NCBI RefSeq assembly: GCF_900091435.1
Contig: NZ_FMCS01000001.1
Location: forward strand, 557,512 to 621,511
DNA length: 64,000 nt
Source of the DNA: Micromonospora chaiyaphumensis
Lineage (GTDB): Bacteria; Actinomycetota; Actinomycetes; Mycobacteriales; Micromonosporaceae
Reading direction: 5' to 3'
Positions 15,609 through 23,367 of this stretch are shown piece by piece (within the stretch, counting starts at the first letter, position 1; each line of letters begins with the position of its first letter). The notes beneath the pieces are model-generated. The model worked only from the letters and a program-made list of their open reading frames with translations, made no database searches and was not told the origin of the DNA. The translations under genes and the position numbers were made by a program.

Positions 15609-15680
15609 CAGGGGCGGCAGGATTCGAACCTGCAACCGTCGGGTTTGGAATCCGGTGCTCTTCCGTTGAGCTACGCCCCT
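15609..15680 (-). tRNA. tRNA-Trp(CCA), degenerate anticodon stem
   Basis: Acceptor AGGGGCG/CGCCCCT, G73, D-stem GCTC/GAGC and T-arm GCAGG-TTCGAAT-CCTGC are normal for Trp and the loop is TTCCAAA (CCA). The anticodon stem CCGGA/CCCGA has mismatches at 27-43 (C-A) and 31-39 (A-C), leaving three central pairs. It may be a decaying or specialised copy. Confidence 0.82.
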
Positions 15681-15698
15681 CGGACCCGGTGACGAGAA

Positions 15699-15732
15699 AG
15701 CCGCCCGGTCCCTGGTCTCGGGGCGGGCGGCT
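15699..15732 (-). terminator. hairpin followed by TTTCTC on the minus strand
   Basis: AGCCGCCCG (15699-15707) pairs with CGGGCGGCT (15724-15732). Read on the minus strand, the stem is followed by TTTCTCGTC, the best U-rich terminator in the window. It lies just after the small ORF at 15757-15879 and before the tRNA array. Confidence 0.6.
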
Positions 15733-15756
15733 GCGCGTGTGTGTGTCGCGCCGGCG

Positions 15757-15879
15757 CTAGTCGCGCCACCACCCCGATTGCCACTGCTGCCGCCGGCAGC
15801 GACCCGGGCCCGGTTCGGGCAGCAGGGCACCGCCGCGCGGCGCGGGCCGCTCGGCCTGGGTGCGGTTCTGCTGCGACAC
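15757..15879 (-). CDS. small ORF, 40 residues, unknown
   Basis: GTG 15879 is preceded by GGGAG with a 6-base gap, and the ORF ends at TAG 25 bp before a terminator-like hairpin. The peptide is hydrophilic, Gln/Pro/Arg-rich (SQQNRTQAERPAPRGG), and ends QQWQSGWWRD with three Trp. Start, ribosome site, length and terminator together suggest a genuine short gene, the only coding candidate in this stretch of about 360 bp. The family is not recognised. It could be a leader peptide upstream of the tRNA array. Confidence 0.45.
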   Translation of the reverse strand: MSQQNRTQAERPAPRGGALLPEPGPGRCRRQQWQSGWWRD

Positions 15880-16038
15880 GGTGTGCTCCCTGGGTGGTGG
15901 AACCGGTTGACGTTGGCCCGTTCACGGTACGGGCGGGGTCGGAAGCGTCGCAAGCGAATATTCGTGAGGACCTTTCGGCGGGCACCGAACGGTCCCGGCC
16001 CTAGCGTCGGACCAGGCAGAAGACGGAAGGGGTACGGG

Positions 16039-16650
16039 ATGGACTGGCGGCGCCGGGTGGCGGAGCGGTTCCGGGAGGTCAACGGGGAGCACCCGATGAC
16101 GGCGGCGGACGACGCGTACGTCAGCGGGCAGTTCGTGGCGCTCGACGCGCTGTGCGCGGCGTCCGGGCGCGACCCGGACGCCGTACGCCGGTTGATGCTG
16201 GACCGGCGGCTGCCGTTGCCGGGCTACCTGCGCTCGGACGGCGCGGAGATGGTCCCGGCGGACCTGTTCGCGCTGGCGGAGCGGGCCGGCGGGGTGGACG
16301 CGCTGCCCGGGTGGTTCGTCGCGCAGTGGGCCGACCCGGCGCGCGGCGCCGAGGAGTGGGACACCTACCTGAGCGGCCAGTACGTCTGCCTGCGCTCGGT
16401 GACACCGGAGTCGATCCGGCGCAAGGACGAGCTGACCGCGGCCATCGGGGCGGCGCCGGCCGAGCCGGACGCCGGGTCGGCGGCCTGGCTCGACCGGCTG
16501 CACGCCCTGGTCGACGAACTGGACGCGCTGGAACCGGCGTTCACCGGCTACGACCGGCTCCGGTTCGGCGGGCCGACCTCCCGCGACACCTGCGTGGACG
16601 GGATGCGCGCCCGGTATCCGCGGCGGGTCAGCGCGCCGGCCGGCCGGTGA
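16039..16650 (+). CDS. conserved actinobacterial protein (DUF6058-like)
   Basis: ATG 16039 follows GGAAGGGG. The 203-residue soluble protein has no signal or TM. Its most distinctive segments are YVSGQFVALDALC, LPGYLRSDGAEMVPADLF, WDTYLSGQYVCLRSV and CVDGMRARYP. These resemble DUF6058, a family annotated in some genomes as natural-product-associated, but no biosynthetic cluster is nearby and no catalytic motif is visible. An upstream TAGCGT near 16002 is a possible -10. Its 3' end overlaps the convergent GTPase gene by 23 bp. Confidence 0.65.
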   Translation: MDWRRRVAERFREVNGEHPMTAADDAYVSGQFVALDALCAASGRDPDAVRRLMLDRRLPLPGYLRSDGAEMVPADLFALAERAGGVDALPGWFVAQWADPARGAEEWDTYLSGQYVCLRSVTPESIRRKDELTAAIGAAPAEPDAGSAAWLDRLHALVDELDALEPAFTGYDRLRFGGPTSRDTCVDGMRARYPRRVSAPAGR

Positions 16651-18634
16651 CCCGGCGGGCCACGGCCAGCAGGTACTCCCGGCGGTGCAGCGGGTCGTGG
16701 TCCCAGCGGGGCCGGCTCGGGGCCGGTCCGCGTACCGGGCGGTAGTGGTCGAACTCGGCCTCCAGGGTGCCCTCGCCCCGGGTCAGCCCCGGCAGCCGCT
16801 GGTCCAGCGCGTGCACCCGCCCGGCGGGGACCTCCCCCTCGATGAGGTAGCCGGTGCCGCGCAGGGTGCTGCTGCGGGGAGTCGCGCCCAGCCCGGCGAG
16901 CGCGGGCAGCACCGTGCCGACCAGGTCCGCGGGGAGGTCGAGCCGGAACCGGTGCACCGGCTCGTGCACCCGGGTCCCGGCGCGGGTGAGGGCGGTCATC
17001 AGCACCAGCGGGGTGAGGTTCCGGAAGTCGCCGGCCGTGCTGGACATGCTCTTGTCGAACACGCCGTGGGCGTGGCTCTGCCGGGCCCAGTAGCCGCCGT
17101 GGGTGAGGGTGACCACGCAGTCGATCACGGCCCAGCCGTGCAGGCCCTGCCGCAGGGTCTCCCGGACCGTCTCCTCGATCGCCTTGAGGAAGGCCAGCGG
17201 CATCGAGCCGAGTTCGATGCCGAGCCGGAACTCGACGCCGCCGCCGACCGGCCCGGGCTCGACGCGCAGGCCGACGGTGCCGAGGAACGGGTTGGGGTCC
17301 CGGCCGATCCACTCGACGGCCGCCCCGACGCCGACGACCCGTTCCACGCAGACGGTGGTGGTCTCCCGGAAGGTGACCGGGACGCCGTGGTCGCCGGCGA
17401 GGGTGGCCTCGATGACCTCCTTCTGCACCTCGCCGTAGAGGGACACGGCGAGCTCCTGGCGGCGGTCGTCCTGGCGCAGGTTGATCAGCGGGTCCTGCTC
17501 GGCGAGCTGGGTGAGGGCGGCGTGCAGGGCCGGGCGGTCGGCCGGGCGTACCGGTTCGACGACGGTCTCCAGCGTGGGCGGCGCGAAGTGGCGCCGGGCG
17601 GCCGGGCGCTCGGGCGGGACGCCGAGCACGTCGCCGACGCGGACACCGGCCAGGCCGTGCAGCCGGACGATCCGGCCGGCGCCGGCCGCGTCGGCGGGCG
17701 TCGCGTCGCCGCCGTCGAAGACACCGAGGGCGGTGACCCGGGCCTCCTGGCCGTCGCCGTGCCGGATCCGGTCGCGGACCCGCACGGTGCCGGCGAAGAT
17801 CCGGGCGTACGCCACCTTCTCCCCGGACGGGCCGCGCTCGACCTTGAAGACGGCCCCGGAGAGCGGGGCGTCGTCGTCCCCGGCCGAGGCGGGAAGCAGC
17901 CCGGTGACCGCGTCGATCAGGTCGGCCACGCCGGCCCCCGTGATGGCGGAACCCGCGAGCACCGGGTGCACCCGGGCGCGGGCAGCCTGCGCGGCGAGCA
18001 CCGTCCGCAGCCGCATCGGGGTGACCGCCCGCTCGTCGGCCACGTACGCCGCCAGCAGCGCGTCGTCGTGCGCGGAGAGCAGGTCGACAAGACGGGCGTG
18101 GTGGCCGGGGTCGCCGGGCGGATGCGGGATCCACGTCGCGCCCGGGGTGCCGGCGGCGTCGACCCGGCCGAGGGCGACCACGTCGGGGGTGAGCCGGTCG
18201 GCGAGCTGGCGCAGCACCGCGTCCGGGTCGGCGCCGGCCCGGTCCACCTTGTTCACGAAGAACAGGGTGGGGATGCCGAGGCGGCGCAGGGTGCGGGCCA
18301 GCACCCGGGTCTGGGCCTGGACGCCCTCGACGGCGGACACCACGAGCACCGCGCCGTCGAGCACGCCGAGCACGCGTTCCACCTCGGCGATGAAGTCGGG
18401 GTGGCCGGGCGTGTCGATGAGGTTGACGGTGGTCCCGGCGACGGCGAAGGAGACCACGGCGGAGCGGATGGTGATGCCCCGCTGCCGCTCCAGCGCCAGG
18501 GTGTCGGTGCGGGTGTTGCCGGCGTCGACGCTGCCGGGCTCGTCGATGACCCCGGCGCTGTGCAGCAGCCGTTCGGTCAGGCTCGTCTTACCGGCGTCGA
18601 CATGGGCGAGGATGCCGAGATTGAGGGTTTTCAC
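16628..18634 (-). CDS. TetM/OtrA-like ribosomal protection GTPase (EF-G family)
   Basis: This 668-residue translational GTPase has G1 AHVDAGKT, G2 RGITI, G3 DTPGH, G4 NKVD and G5 GSAITG, then EF-G-like domains II-V. Its length and N-terminus are those of tetracycline ribosomal-protection proteins (TetM, OtrA) rather than housekeeping EF-G (about 700 residues). These proteins displace tetracyclines from the 30S subunit; many actinomycete members are intrinsic and of untested specificity. The only possible start is GTG 18634 (a stop lies three codons upstream) and its own ribosome site is weak. An upstream ORF with a strong site overlaps it, suggesting translational control. Confidence 0.88.
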   Translation of the reverse strand: MKTLNLGILAHVDAGKTSLTERLLHSAGVIDEPGSVDAGNTRTDTLALERQRGITIRSAVVSFAVAGTTVNLIDTPGHPDFIAEVERVLGVLDGAVLVVSAVEGVQAQTRVLARTLRRLGIPTLFFVNKVDRAGADPDAVLRQLADRLTPDVVALGRVDAAGTPGATWIPHPPGDPGHHARLVDLLSAHDDALLAAYVADERAVTPMRLRTVLAAQAARARVHPVLAGSAITGAGVADLIDAVTGLLPASAGDDDAPLSGAVFKVERGPSGEKVAYARIFAGTVRVRDRIRHGDGQEARVTALGVFDGGDATPADAAGAGRIVRLHGLAGVRVGDVLGVPPERPAARRHFAPPTLETVVEPVRPADRPALHAALTQLAEQDPLINLRQDDRRQELAVSLYGEVQKEVIEATLAGDHGVPVTFRETTTVCVERVVGVGAAVEWIGRDPNPFLGTVGLRVEPGPVGGGVEFRLGIELGSMPLAFLKAIEETVRETLRQGLHGWAVIDCVVTLTHGGYWARQSHAHGVFDKSMSSTAGDFRNLTPLVLMTALTRAGTRVHEPVHRFRLDLPADLVGTVLPALAGLGATPRSSTLRGTGYLIEGEVPAGRVHALDQRLPGLTRGEGTLEAEFDHYRPVRGPAPSRPRWDHDPLHRREYLLAVARRVTGRPAR

Positions 18635-18698
18635 GAAGCGTCATGTCCTTGAGGTCGGCGGTGGTTCGCTTCTGCGGGGACATGCACGCGGCTCGCAT
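18588..18698 (-). CDS. upstream ORF overlapping the ribosomal-protection gene
   Basis: ATG 18698 is preceded at 8 bases by GGAAGGAGG (18707-18715), the strongest ribosome site in this region. The 36-residue reading begins MRAACMSPQKRTTADL and ends HPRPCRRR, rich in Arg. It runs out of frame through the first 47 bp of the GTPase gene, whose GTG lies inside it. Leader peptides that sense stalled ribosomes are known upstream of many ribosome-targeting resistance genes, tet(M) included. A GC-rich hairpin (GCCGGCG/CGCCGGC) lies upstream near 18740-18760. A regulatory role is inferred. Confidence 0.5.
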   Translation of the reverse strand: MRAACMSPQKRTTADLKDMTLRENPQSRHPRPCRRR

Positions 18699-18781
18699 CT
18701 CGAGCTCCTCCTTCCCATGTGCGTCGTGGCCGATTCCAGCAGCCGGCGCGGGGCGCCGGCAAACGAATAACTGTGGGTGCG

Positions 18782-19174
18782 CTACGAGGCGTGCGCCACC
18801 GGGTGGCGCTTCATCTCCTCCATGAACGGGTAGCGCGCGGTCAGCTCGGCGAGCGTGCACCCGGCCCGCCAGGCCCCGGCCACCTGGGCGACCTGGAGCA
18901 GGTCGGTGGCGTCGCCCCGGGCCTGGACCTCGCCGTCGACCCGCAGGTCGATCATGAAGTAACGGGCCTGGGCGCCCAGGCTCACGCACACGATGCCCCG
19001 GTCGGAGGTCGCCTCGGCGCAGGTGAACCGGCTGCGCCCCTGCTCGGGGGCGGTCACCCGGCCGATGTCGAGCTGGTGCCGGGCCGCCGTCTGCACGAGA
19101 GCGGGAGCCAGGCCGCCCGGCTCGACCAGGTCCGGGTAGAGGCGCACACCCAGTGCCGTCGAAACGTCGCTCAT
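18782..19174 (-). CDS. conserved actinobacterial protein (DUF6193-like)
   Basis: The 130-residue protein starts at ATG 19174, with GGGAG 7 bases upstream. It contains LYPDLVEPGGLAPALVQTAA, a beta-rich middle, ARGDATDLLQVAQVAGAWR and a C-terminal LAELTARYPFMEE. This arrangement resembles DUF6193, found in scattered actinomycete loci. There is no TM, signal or catalytic motif. It ends about 150 bp before the GTPase start on the same strand, separated by a GC hairpin. I cannot propose a function. Confidence 0.6.
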   Translation of the reverse strand: MSDVSTALGVRLYPDLVEPGGLAPALVQTAARHQLDIGRVTAPEQGRSRFTCAEATSDRGIVCVSLGAQARYFMIDLRVDGEVQARGDATDLLQVAQVAGAWRAGCTLAELTARYPFMEEMKRHPVAHAS

Positions 19175-19324
19175 GACTGACTCCCACTTCCTTGTGACAG
19201 AGACCAGCTGCACGCAGGTTACGGGTGTGTTTCCGGCGCGCCTGGTCATCCTGTCCCCCCTGGACGCCCCACGGCAATAGGAACGGTCGATTCGACCACC
19301 ATCGGGCCCGCGTCCGGGGCCCGG

Positions 19325-19330
19325 TACGCT
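19325..19330 (+). promoter_or_regulatory. -10 box TACGCT of a leaderless promoter
   Basis: TACGCT is followed after 8 bases by ATG 19339, with no ribosome-binding site. Confidence 0.45.
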
Positions 19331-19338
19331 CCCGCTGC

Positions 19339-20115
19339 ATGGCCAGGATCCGGTGTGACTTCTTCTCCACGGCGCTCGGAATGGGCACGTCGATGACCGT
19401 GCTGCTGCCCGACAGCGCGGCCGGGATCGGCATGGCCGGCGCGGCCAGGGCCGGCGATCCGCCGGTGCTCTACCTGCTGCACGGCCTGACCGACGACGAC
19501 ACCGTGTGGACCCGGCGCACCTCGATCGAGCGGTACGTCGCCCCACTGGGGCTGGCCGTGGTGATGCCGCAGGTGCAGCGGAGCTTCTACTGCGACGAGG
19601 CGCACGGCAACCGGTACTGGACCTTCCTGAGCGAGGAACTGCCCCAGGTGTGCCGGTCGTTCTTCCGGCTCTCCGACCGGCGCGAGGACACCTTCGTGGC
19701 CGGCCTGTCCATGGGCGGCTACGGGGCCGTGAAGTGGGCGTTGCGCCACCCGGACCGGTTCGCGGCGGCGGCCAGCCTGTCCGGCGCCCTGAACGTGGCC
19801 CACCGGCGCCACCACCCGACGAGCCCCATGGACCCCGCCGTCTGGCACACGGTGTGGGGCGACCGGGACGTGGCCGGCCCGGACGACGACACGGTGGCGC
19901 TGCTGGAGCGTTCCGGCGACGACCTGCCGGCGTTCTACGTCGCCTGCGGCACCGAGGACTTCCTCTACGAGGACAACACCCGCTTCGTGGCGACGGCGCG
20001 CGGCCGGGGCGTACCGGTCACCGTGGACTTCTCCCCCGGCGACCACGACTGGGGGTACTGGGACGCGCGGATCCAGGACGTGCTGGCCTGGCTGCCGCTG
20101 CGCCGCGACGGCTGA
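19339..20115 (+). CDS. esterase D/EstA-like serine esterase
   Basis: This 258-residue alpha/beta hydrolase is of the esterase D (S-formylglutathione hydrolase/tributyrin esterase) type. It has LYLLHGLTDDDTVW near the N-terminus, the nucleophile in GLSMGGYGA, Asp in CGTEDFLYEDN and His in GDHDWGYW. The family cleaves short acyl esters. There is no signal peptide, so it is cytoplasmic or leaderlessly released. The ATG at 19339 is chosen because a -10 box places the transcript start there. Confidence 0.87.
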   Translation: MARIRCDFFSTALGMGTSMTVLLPDSAAGIGMAGAARAGDPPVLYLLHGLTDDDTVWTRRTSIERYVAPLGLAVVMPQVQRSFYCDEAHGNRYWTFLSEELPQVCRSFFRLSDRREDTFVAGLSMGGYGAVKWALRHPDRFAAAASLSGALNVAHRRHHPTSPMDPAVWHTVWGDRDVAGPDDDTVALLERSGDDLPAFYVACGTEDFLYEDNTRFVATARGRGVPVTVDFSPGDHDWGYWDARIQDVLAWLPLRRDG

Positions 20116-20220
20116 CGAGAGGTCCCTCTCCGCAGGCCGGGCGGCCTGCTCCGGGTTGCTTGGCAGTGCTCAGCGAGACGCCTAGTCTCAGCGGATCGAT
20201 CCGCCTCCGAAGGGATCATG

Positions 20221-21258
20221 ATGCACCCCCACATCCGACGTACCGCGCTGGTCGCCTCGGCGGTCACCGCGACGCTCGTGGCCGGCGGCACCACCGTCCA
20301 GGCCGCCGGCGACCCCTACGGCCACACCGCGACCGCCACCGTCTTCGCGCCGAACCCGGTCCAGCAGCTCGGCGACCAGTCGCTGACCGACCAGAAGGAC
20401 GCGGACTACCCGGCGCTTGCCGGGGCGTACCGGCCGGTGCTGCTGACCGACCTGGACGGCTCCGGCACCCTCACCGGGAAGTACGTGGTGGTCAAGAGCA
20501 AGACCGGCACCCCGGCCCGTGCCGTCGACGGCGCGTACCCGGCCCGGCACCGCGACGCCGACCAGTTCGAGCAGGTGATGGGCTACCACTGGGTGAACAC
20601 CGCCCAGGCGTACCTCCAGTCGCTCGGTTTCGGCAGCACGCTGCGGCCGGTCAACCAGCGGCAGATCGAGCTGCGCATCGACCAGTACGGCGGCGACAAC
20701 TCGTTCTTCCGCGAGGACAAGGCCAACATCACCCTCGGCAAGGGCGGCGTCGACGACGGCGAGGACGCCGAGGTGATCGTCCACGAGTACGGCCACTCGG
20801 TGCAGGACGGCCAGGTGCCCGGCTTCGGCACCACCCTGGAGTCCGGCGCGATCGGCGAGGCGTTCGGCGACTACCTGGCGGTCGCCGTGACCAGCTGGGC
20901 CACCGGCGTGCCGACGAGGACCCCGGAGGCCTGCGTGGCCGACTGGGACTCGGTCTCCTACACCCGCACCGCCCCGCACTGCCTGCGCCGCCTCGACGGC
21001 GCCAAGGTCTACCCCGCCGACCTGGTGGGCGAGGTGCACGCCGACGGCGAGATCTGGTCCCGCGCGCTGTGGGACATCCGCACCGCGCTCGGTGACCGCC
21101 GGGCCACGACGCTGATCGTGGAGGCGCAGTTCGCCTTCACCACGGACGTCACGTTCCGGGACGCGGCGCTGGCCACGGTGGCCGCCGCGCAACGTCTCTA
21201 CGGCGCCCAGGCCGCGACCGCGACCCGGGCCGCCTTCGTCGCGCGCGGCATCCTCTGA
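20221..21258 (+). CDS. secreted zinc metallopeptidase (M4/M36 fold)
   Basis: A Sec signal (RRTALVASAVTATLVAGGTTVQAAG) is followed by a catalytic domain with VIVHEYGHSVQDGQ (HExxH) and GEAFGDYLAVA (the distal Glu ligand of gluzincins). This places it with thermolysin/fungalysin-like peptidases. At 345 residues it is short and lacks a recognisable large propeptide. There are two adjacent ATGs; 20221 has the better spacing to GAAGGG. The substrate is unknown; a secreted general protease is likely. Confidence 0.85.
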   Translation: MHPHIRRTALVASAVTATLVAGGTTVQAAGDPYGHTATATVFAPNPVQQLGDQSLTDQKDADYPALAGAYRPVLLTDLDGSGTLTGKYVVVKSKTGTPARAVDGAYPARHRDADQFEQVMGYHWVNTAQAYLQSLGFGSTLRPVNQRQIELRIDQYGGDNSFFREDKANITLGKGGVDDGEDAEVIVHEYGHSVQDGQVPGFGTTLESGAIGEAFGDYLAVAVTSWATGVPTRTPEACVADWDSVSYTRTAPHCLRRLDGAKVYPADLVGEVHADGEIWSRALWDIRTALGDRRATTLIVEAQFAFTTDVTFRDAALATVAAAQRLYGAQAATATRAAFVARGIL

Positions 21259-21261
21259 CCG

Positions 21262-21300
21262 CCGCGGTGGGCGCCGCTCCCCGCCGGGGCGGCGCTCACC
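21262..21300. terminator. hairpin between convergent peptidase genes
   Basis: GCGGTGGGCGCCGC pairs with GCGGCGCTCACCGC (one G-T pair) between the stops at 21258 and 21296. Confidence 0.5.
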
Positions 21301-22132
21301 GCAGCGCCGAGCGGGCCACCGGGAAGTCGAAGTACGTGTCCGGGTACGGCTCGTCGACGTACCGGTAGTGCCACCACTCGCGCGGGTAGTTCTCGAAGCC
21401 CTGCGCGGTCATCAGCCGCTTCAGCAACTGCCGGTTGTCCCGTGCCGCCCCGGTGATCCGCGCGTCCGCGGTGTGCGCGCGGGGGTCGAAGCAGTCGAAG
21501 CCGGTGCCCATGTCGACGGAGTTGTCCGGGAAGCGCCGGCCGGCCGGGGCGGTGCAGGCGGTCAGCGGCTGGCCCGGCACGTACGCCGGCTGGTCGGGGG
21601 TGGGCACCGGGACCAGGGTCAGGTCCAGGGTGCTGCCCCGGCTGTGCGCGGTCGGCGCGCCGATGTAGCCGTCGGCGAAGAGCCGGCTCTTCGGCTCGTC
21701 CGGATAGAACTCGCCCTTCATCTGCTGCTCGCCGGGCAGCTTGGCCCACGCGACGAACTCGTCCACCGCCCGCTGTGGGCGGTAGCAGTCGTACACCTTG
21801 AGGCTGCGGCCCTGCGCCAGGGCGGCGGCCTGCACCCGGTGCAGCGCCTCCGCCGCCCGGCGGGTGAGCAGGCACAGCGGCTCGGCATAGCCGGTGATCG
21901 GCCGGCCGACGAAGTTGTGCGCGGTGGCGTACCGGAGGTCGGTGCGGATGCTCGGGGCGACGGAGGCCAGGTCGACGACGTCGGCCGGGGCGCGGGGGCC
22001 GCTCGGGGTGGCCGACGGCGCGGGCGGCGGGGTGGCCGACGGGGCGGGGCGCGGGGCGGGCCGCTGGCAGCCGGCGGCGAGCGCCGTGGCCAGCACGGCC
22101 AGGGCCGCGGCCACCCGTGTCCCGGTCCCCAC
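21296..22132 (-). CDS. VanX-type D-Ala-D-Ala dipeptidase, lipoprotein
   Basis: A lipobox LAAGC anchors the protein, then a Pro/Ala-rich spacer leads to an M15D domain: DLRYATAHNFVGRPI, the Zn-site AHSRGSTLDL (His and Asp) and EWWHY (catalytic Glu and Zn-binding His). All catalytic residues are present. VanX enzymes hydrolyse D-Ala-D-Ala; lipidated versions in glycopeptide-naive actinomycetes probably serve wall turnover or scavenging. No vanRS or vanHA genes are adjacent, so this is not a resistance cassette. GTG start at 22132. Confidence 0.87.
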   Translation of the reverse strand: MGTGTRVAAALAVLATALAAGCQRPAPRPAPSATPPPAPSATPSGPRAPADVVDLASVAPSIRTDLRYATAHNFVGRPITGYAEPLCLLTRRAAEALHRVQAAALAQGRSLKVYDCYRPQRAVDEFVAWAKLPGEQQMKGEFYPDEPKSRLFADGYIGAPTAHSRGSTLDLTLVPVPTPDQPAYVPGQPLTACTAPAGRRFPDNSVDMGTGFDCFDPRAHTADARITGAARDNRQLLKRLMTAQGFENYPREWWHYRYVDEPYPDTYFDFPVARSALR

Positions 22133-22180
22133 CCTGCCGTGTCTACCAGCCTCGCCCGGGCCCGGGGCGGCATCGGCGGT

Positions 22181-23146
22181 TCAGGCGTCGAGCGCCTTGC
22201 GGAGGAAGTCGAGCGCCGCCACGTCGTCGTCGATGCCGCCCGCCTCGTGGCCGTTGTACCGCCACACCGCGAGTTCCTTCGGCCCGCGGTAGTCGTGGTA
22301 GGCGGCGTAGACGGTGGACGGCGGGACGATCTCGTCCATCAGCGCCACGGAGAAGCGGGCCGGCACGGTGGCCCGGCGGGCGAAGGCGACCCCGTCGACG
22401 TAGGCGAGGGTGCGCAGCACCTGCTCCTCGCGGTCCCGGTGCACCGCCAGGTAGTCCCGGATCTCCCGGTAGGGCGTAGCGTCGGTGACGGTCACGGCGC
22501 GGGGGATGTCGCAGAGAAACGGCACGTACGCCACCGCCGCCCGCAGCTCCGGCACGAGGGCGGCGGCGGCCAGCGCGGCCCCGCCGCCCTGGCTGTGCCC
22601 GAGCACCGCCACCCGGGCCGGGTCGACGGCCGGCAGGAGGCGTGCCGCGTCGACGGCCCGGACCGCGTCGGTGAGGAAGCGGCGGTAGTAGTACCGGCGC
22701 GGGTCCTCGACGCCCCGGGTGGTCATCCCGGGGGCCTGCGGGCCGGCCCCGGCGATGTCCGGGGTGTCGCCCCGGCTCCAGCCGGACCCCTGGCCGCGGG
22801 TGTCCATCTGCAGGTGGGCGAACCCGGCGGCGGCCCAGAGCAGGTTCTCCAGCGGGTGCCCGCGCCCGCCGCCGTAGCCGACGTACTGCACGACCGCCGG
22901 GAGCGGCCCCGGCACGTCGCGGGGCACCCGCAGCCATGCCTTGATCGGCTGGCCGGCGAAGCCGGGGAAGGTCACGTCGAAGACGTCCAGCCCGGCCAGC
23001 GGGGTGGCCACCGCGGTCACCTCGATCGGGTCACCGCAGGACCGGGCCTCGGTGAGGGTGTCGGCCCAGAACGCGTCGAAGTCCGGCGGCTCGCGCAGGT
23101 CGCTGCGGTGGGCGCGCAGCTCCGCCTCGGGCAGGTCGGTGTGCAC
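22181..23146 (-). CDS. acetyl xylan esterase / cephalosporin-C deacetylase (AXE1 family)
   Basis: The 321-residue cytoplasmic hydrolase has the AXE1 opening FDAFWADTLTEA, HLQMDTRGQGSGW, the nucleophile in VLGHSQGGG, Asp in LMDEIVPP and His in YNGHEAGG, a complete triad. CE7 enzymes remove acetyl groups from small xylo-oligosaccharides and cephalosporins. GTG 23146 has GGGGGAG 7 bases upstream. It diverges from a LacI regulator, its likely repressor, and a GH43 gene at the end of the window suggests hemicellulose use, though far away. Confidence 0.9.
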   Translation of the reverse strand: MHTDLPEAELRAHRSDLREPPDFDAFWADTLTEARSCGDPIEVTAVATPLAGLDVFDVTFPGFAGQPIKAWLRVPRDVPGPLPAVVQYVGYGGGRGHPLENLLWAAAGFAHLQMDTRGQGSGWSRGDTPDIAGAGPQAPGMTTRGVEDPRRYYYRRFLTDAVRAVDAARLLPAVDPARVAVLGHSQGGGAALAAAALVPELRAAVAYVPFLCDIPRAVTVTDATPYREIRDYLAVHRDREEQVLRTLAYVDGVAFARRATVPARFSVALMDEIVPPSTVYAAYHDYRGPKELAVWRYNGHEAGGIDDDVAALDFLRKALDA

Positions 23147-23222
23147 GCCTCACTCCCCCGCGGTCACGGCGTGTCTGCTCATCGTCGGACCTTTCGGGAT
23201 GGGGTGGCACGTGCCGACAATC

Positions 23223-23250
23223 TTCCGGAACAGGCCCGCAACTTCTCGGA
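23223..23250. promoter_or_regulatory. candidate LacI-family operator
   Basis: The palindrome TTCCGGAA (23223-23230) and a second copy TTCTCGGAA (23242-23250), about two helical turns apart, lie between the divergent AXE1 and LacI genes. The spacing suits two regulator dimers; the assignment is inferred from position. Confidence 0.4.
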
Positions 23251-23367
23251 ACGGTAGGGCCGGCCCGTGCTGTCGTCAACCCCCGCCCGTGCGGCAGGAT
23301 GGCCGGGGGGACGGGCCCGCCGTCCAGGGTTCGCGGCCGGCACTTCCGGCCGGTGAAGGAGACACGG

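Noticed and set aside
21296..22132. Glycopeptide-resistance locus suggested by VanX
   Set aside because: No vanH, vanA/B ligase or vanRS genes are nearby and the protein is a lipoprotein, so a wall-turnover dipeptidase is more likely.
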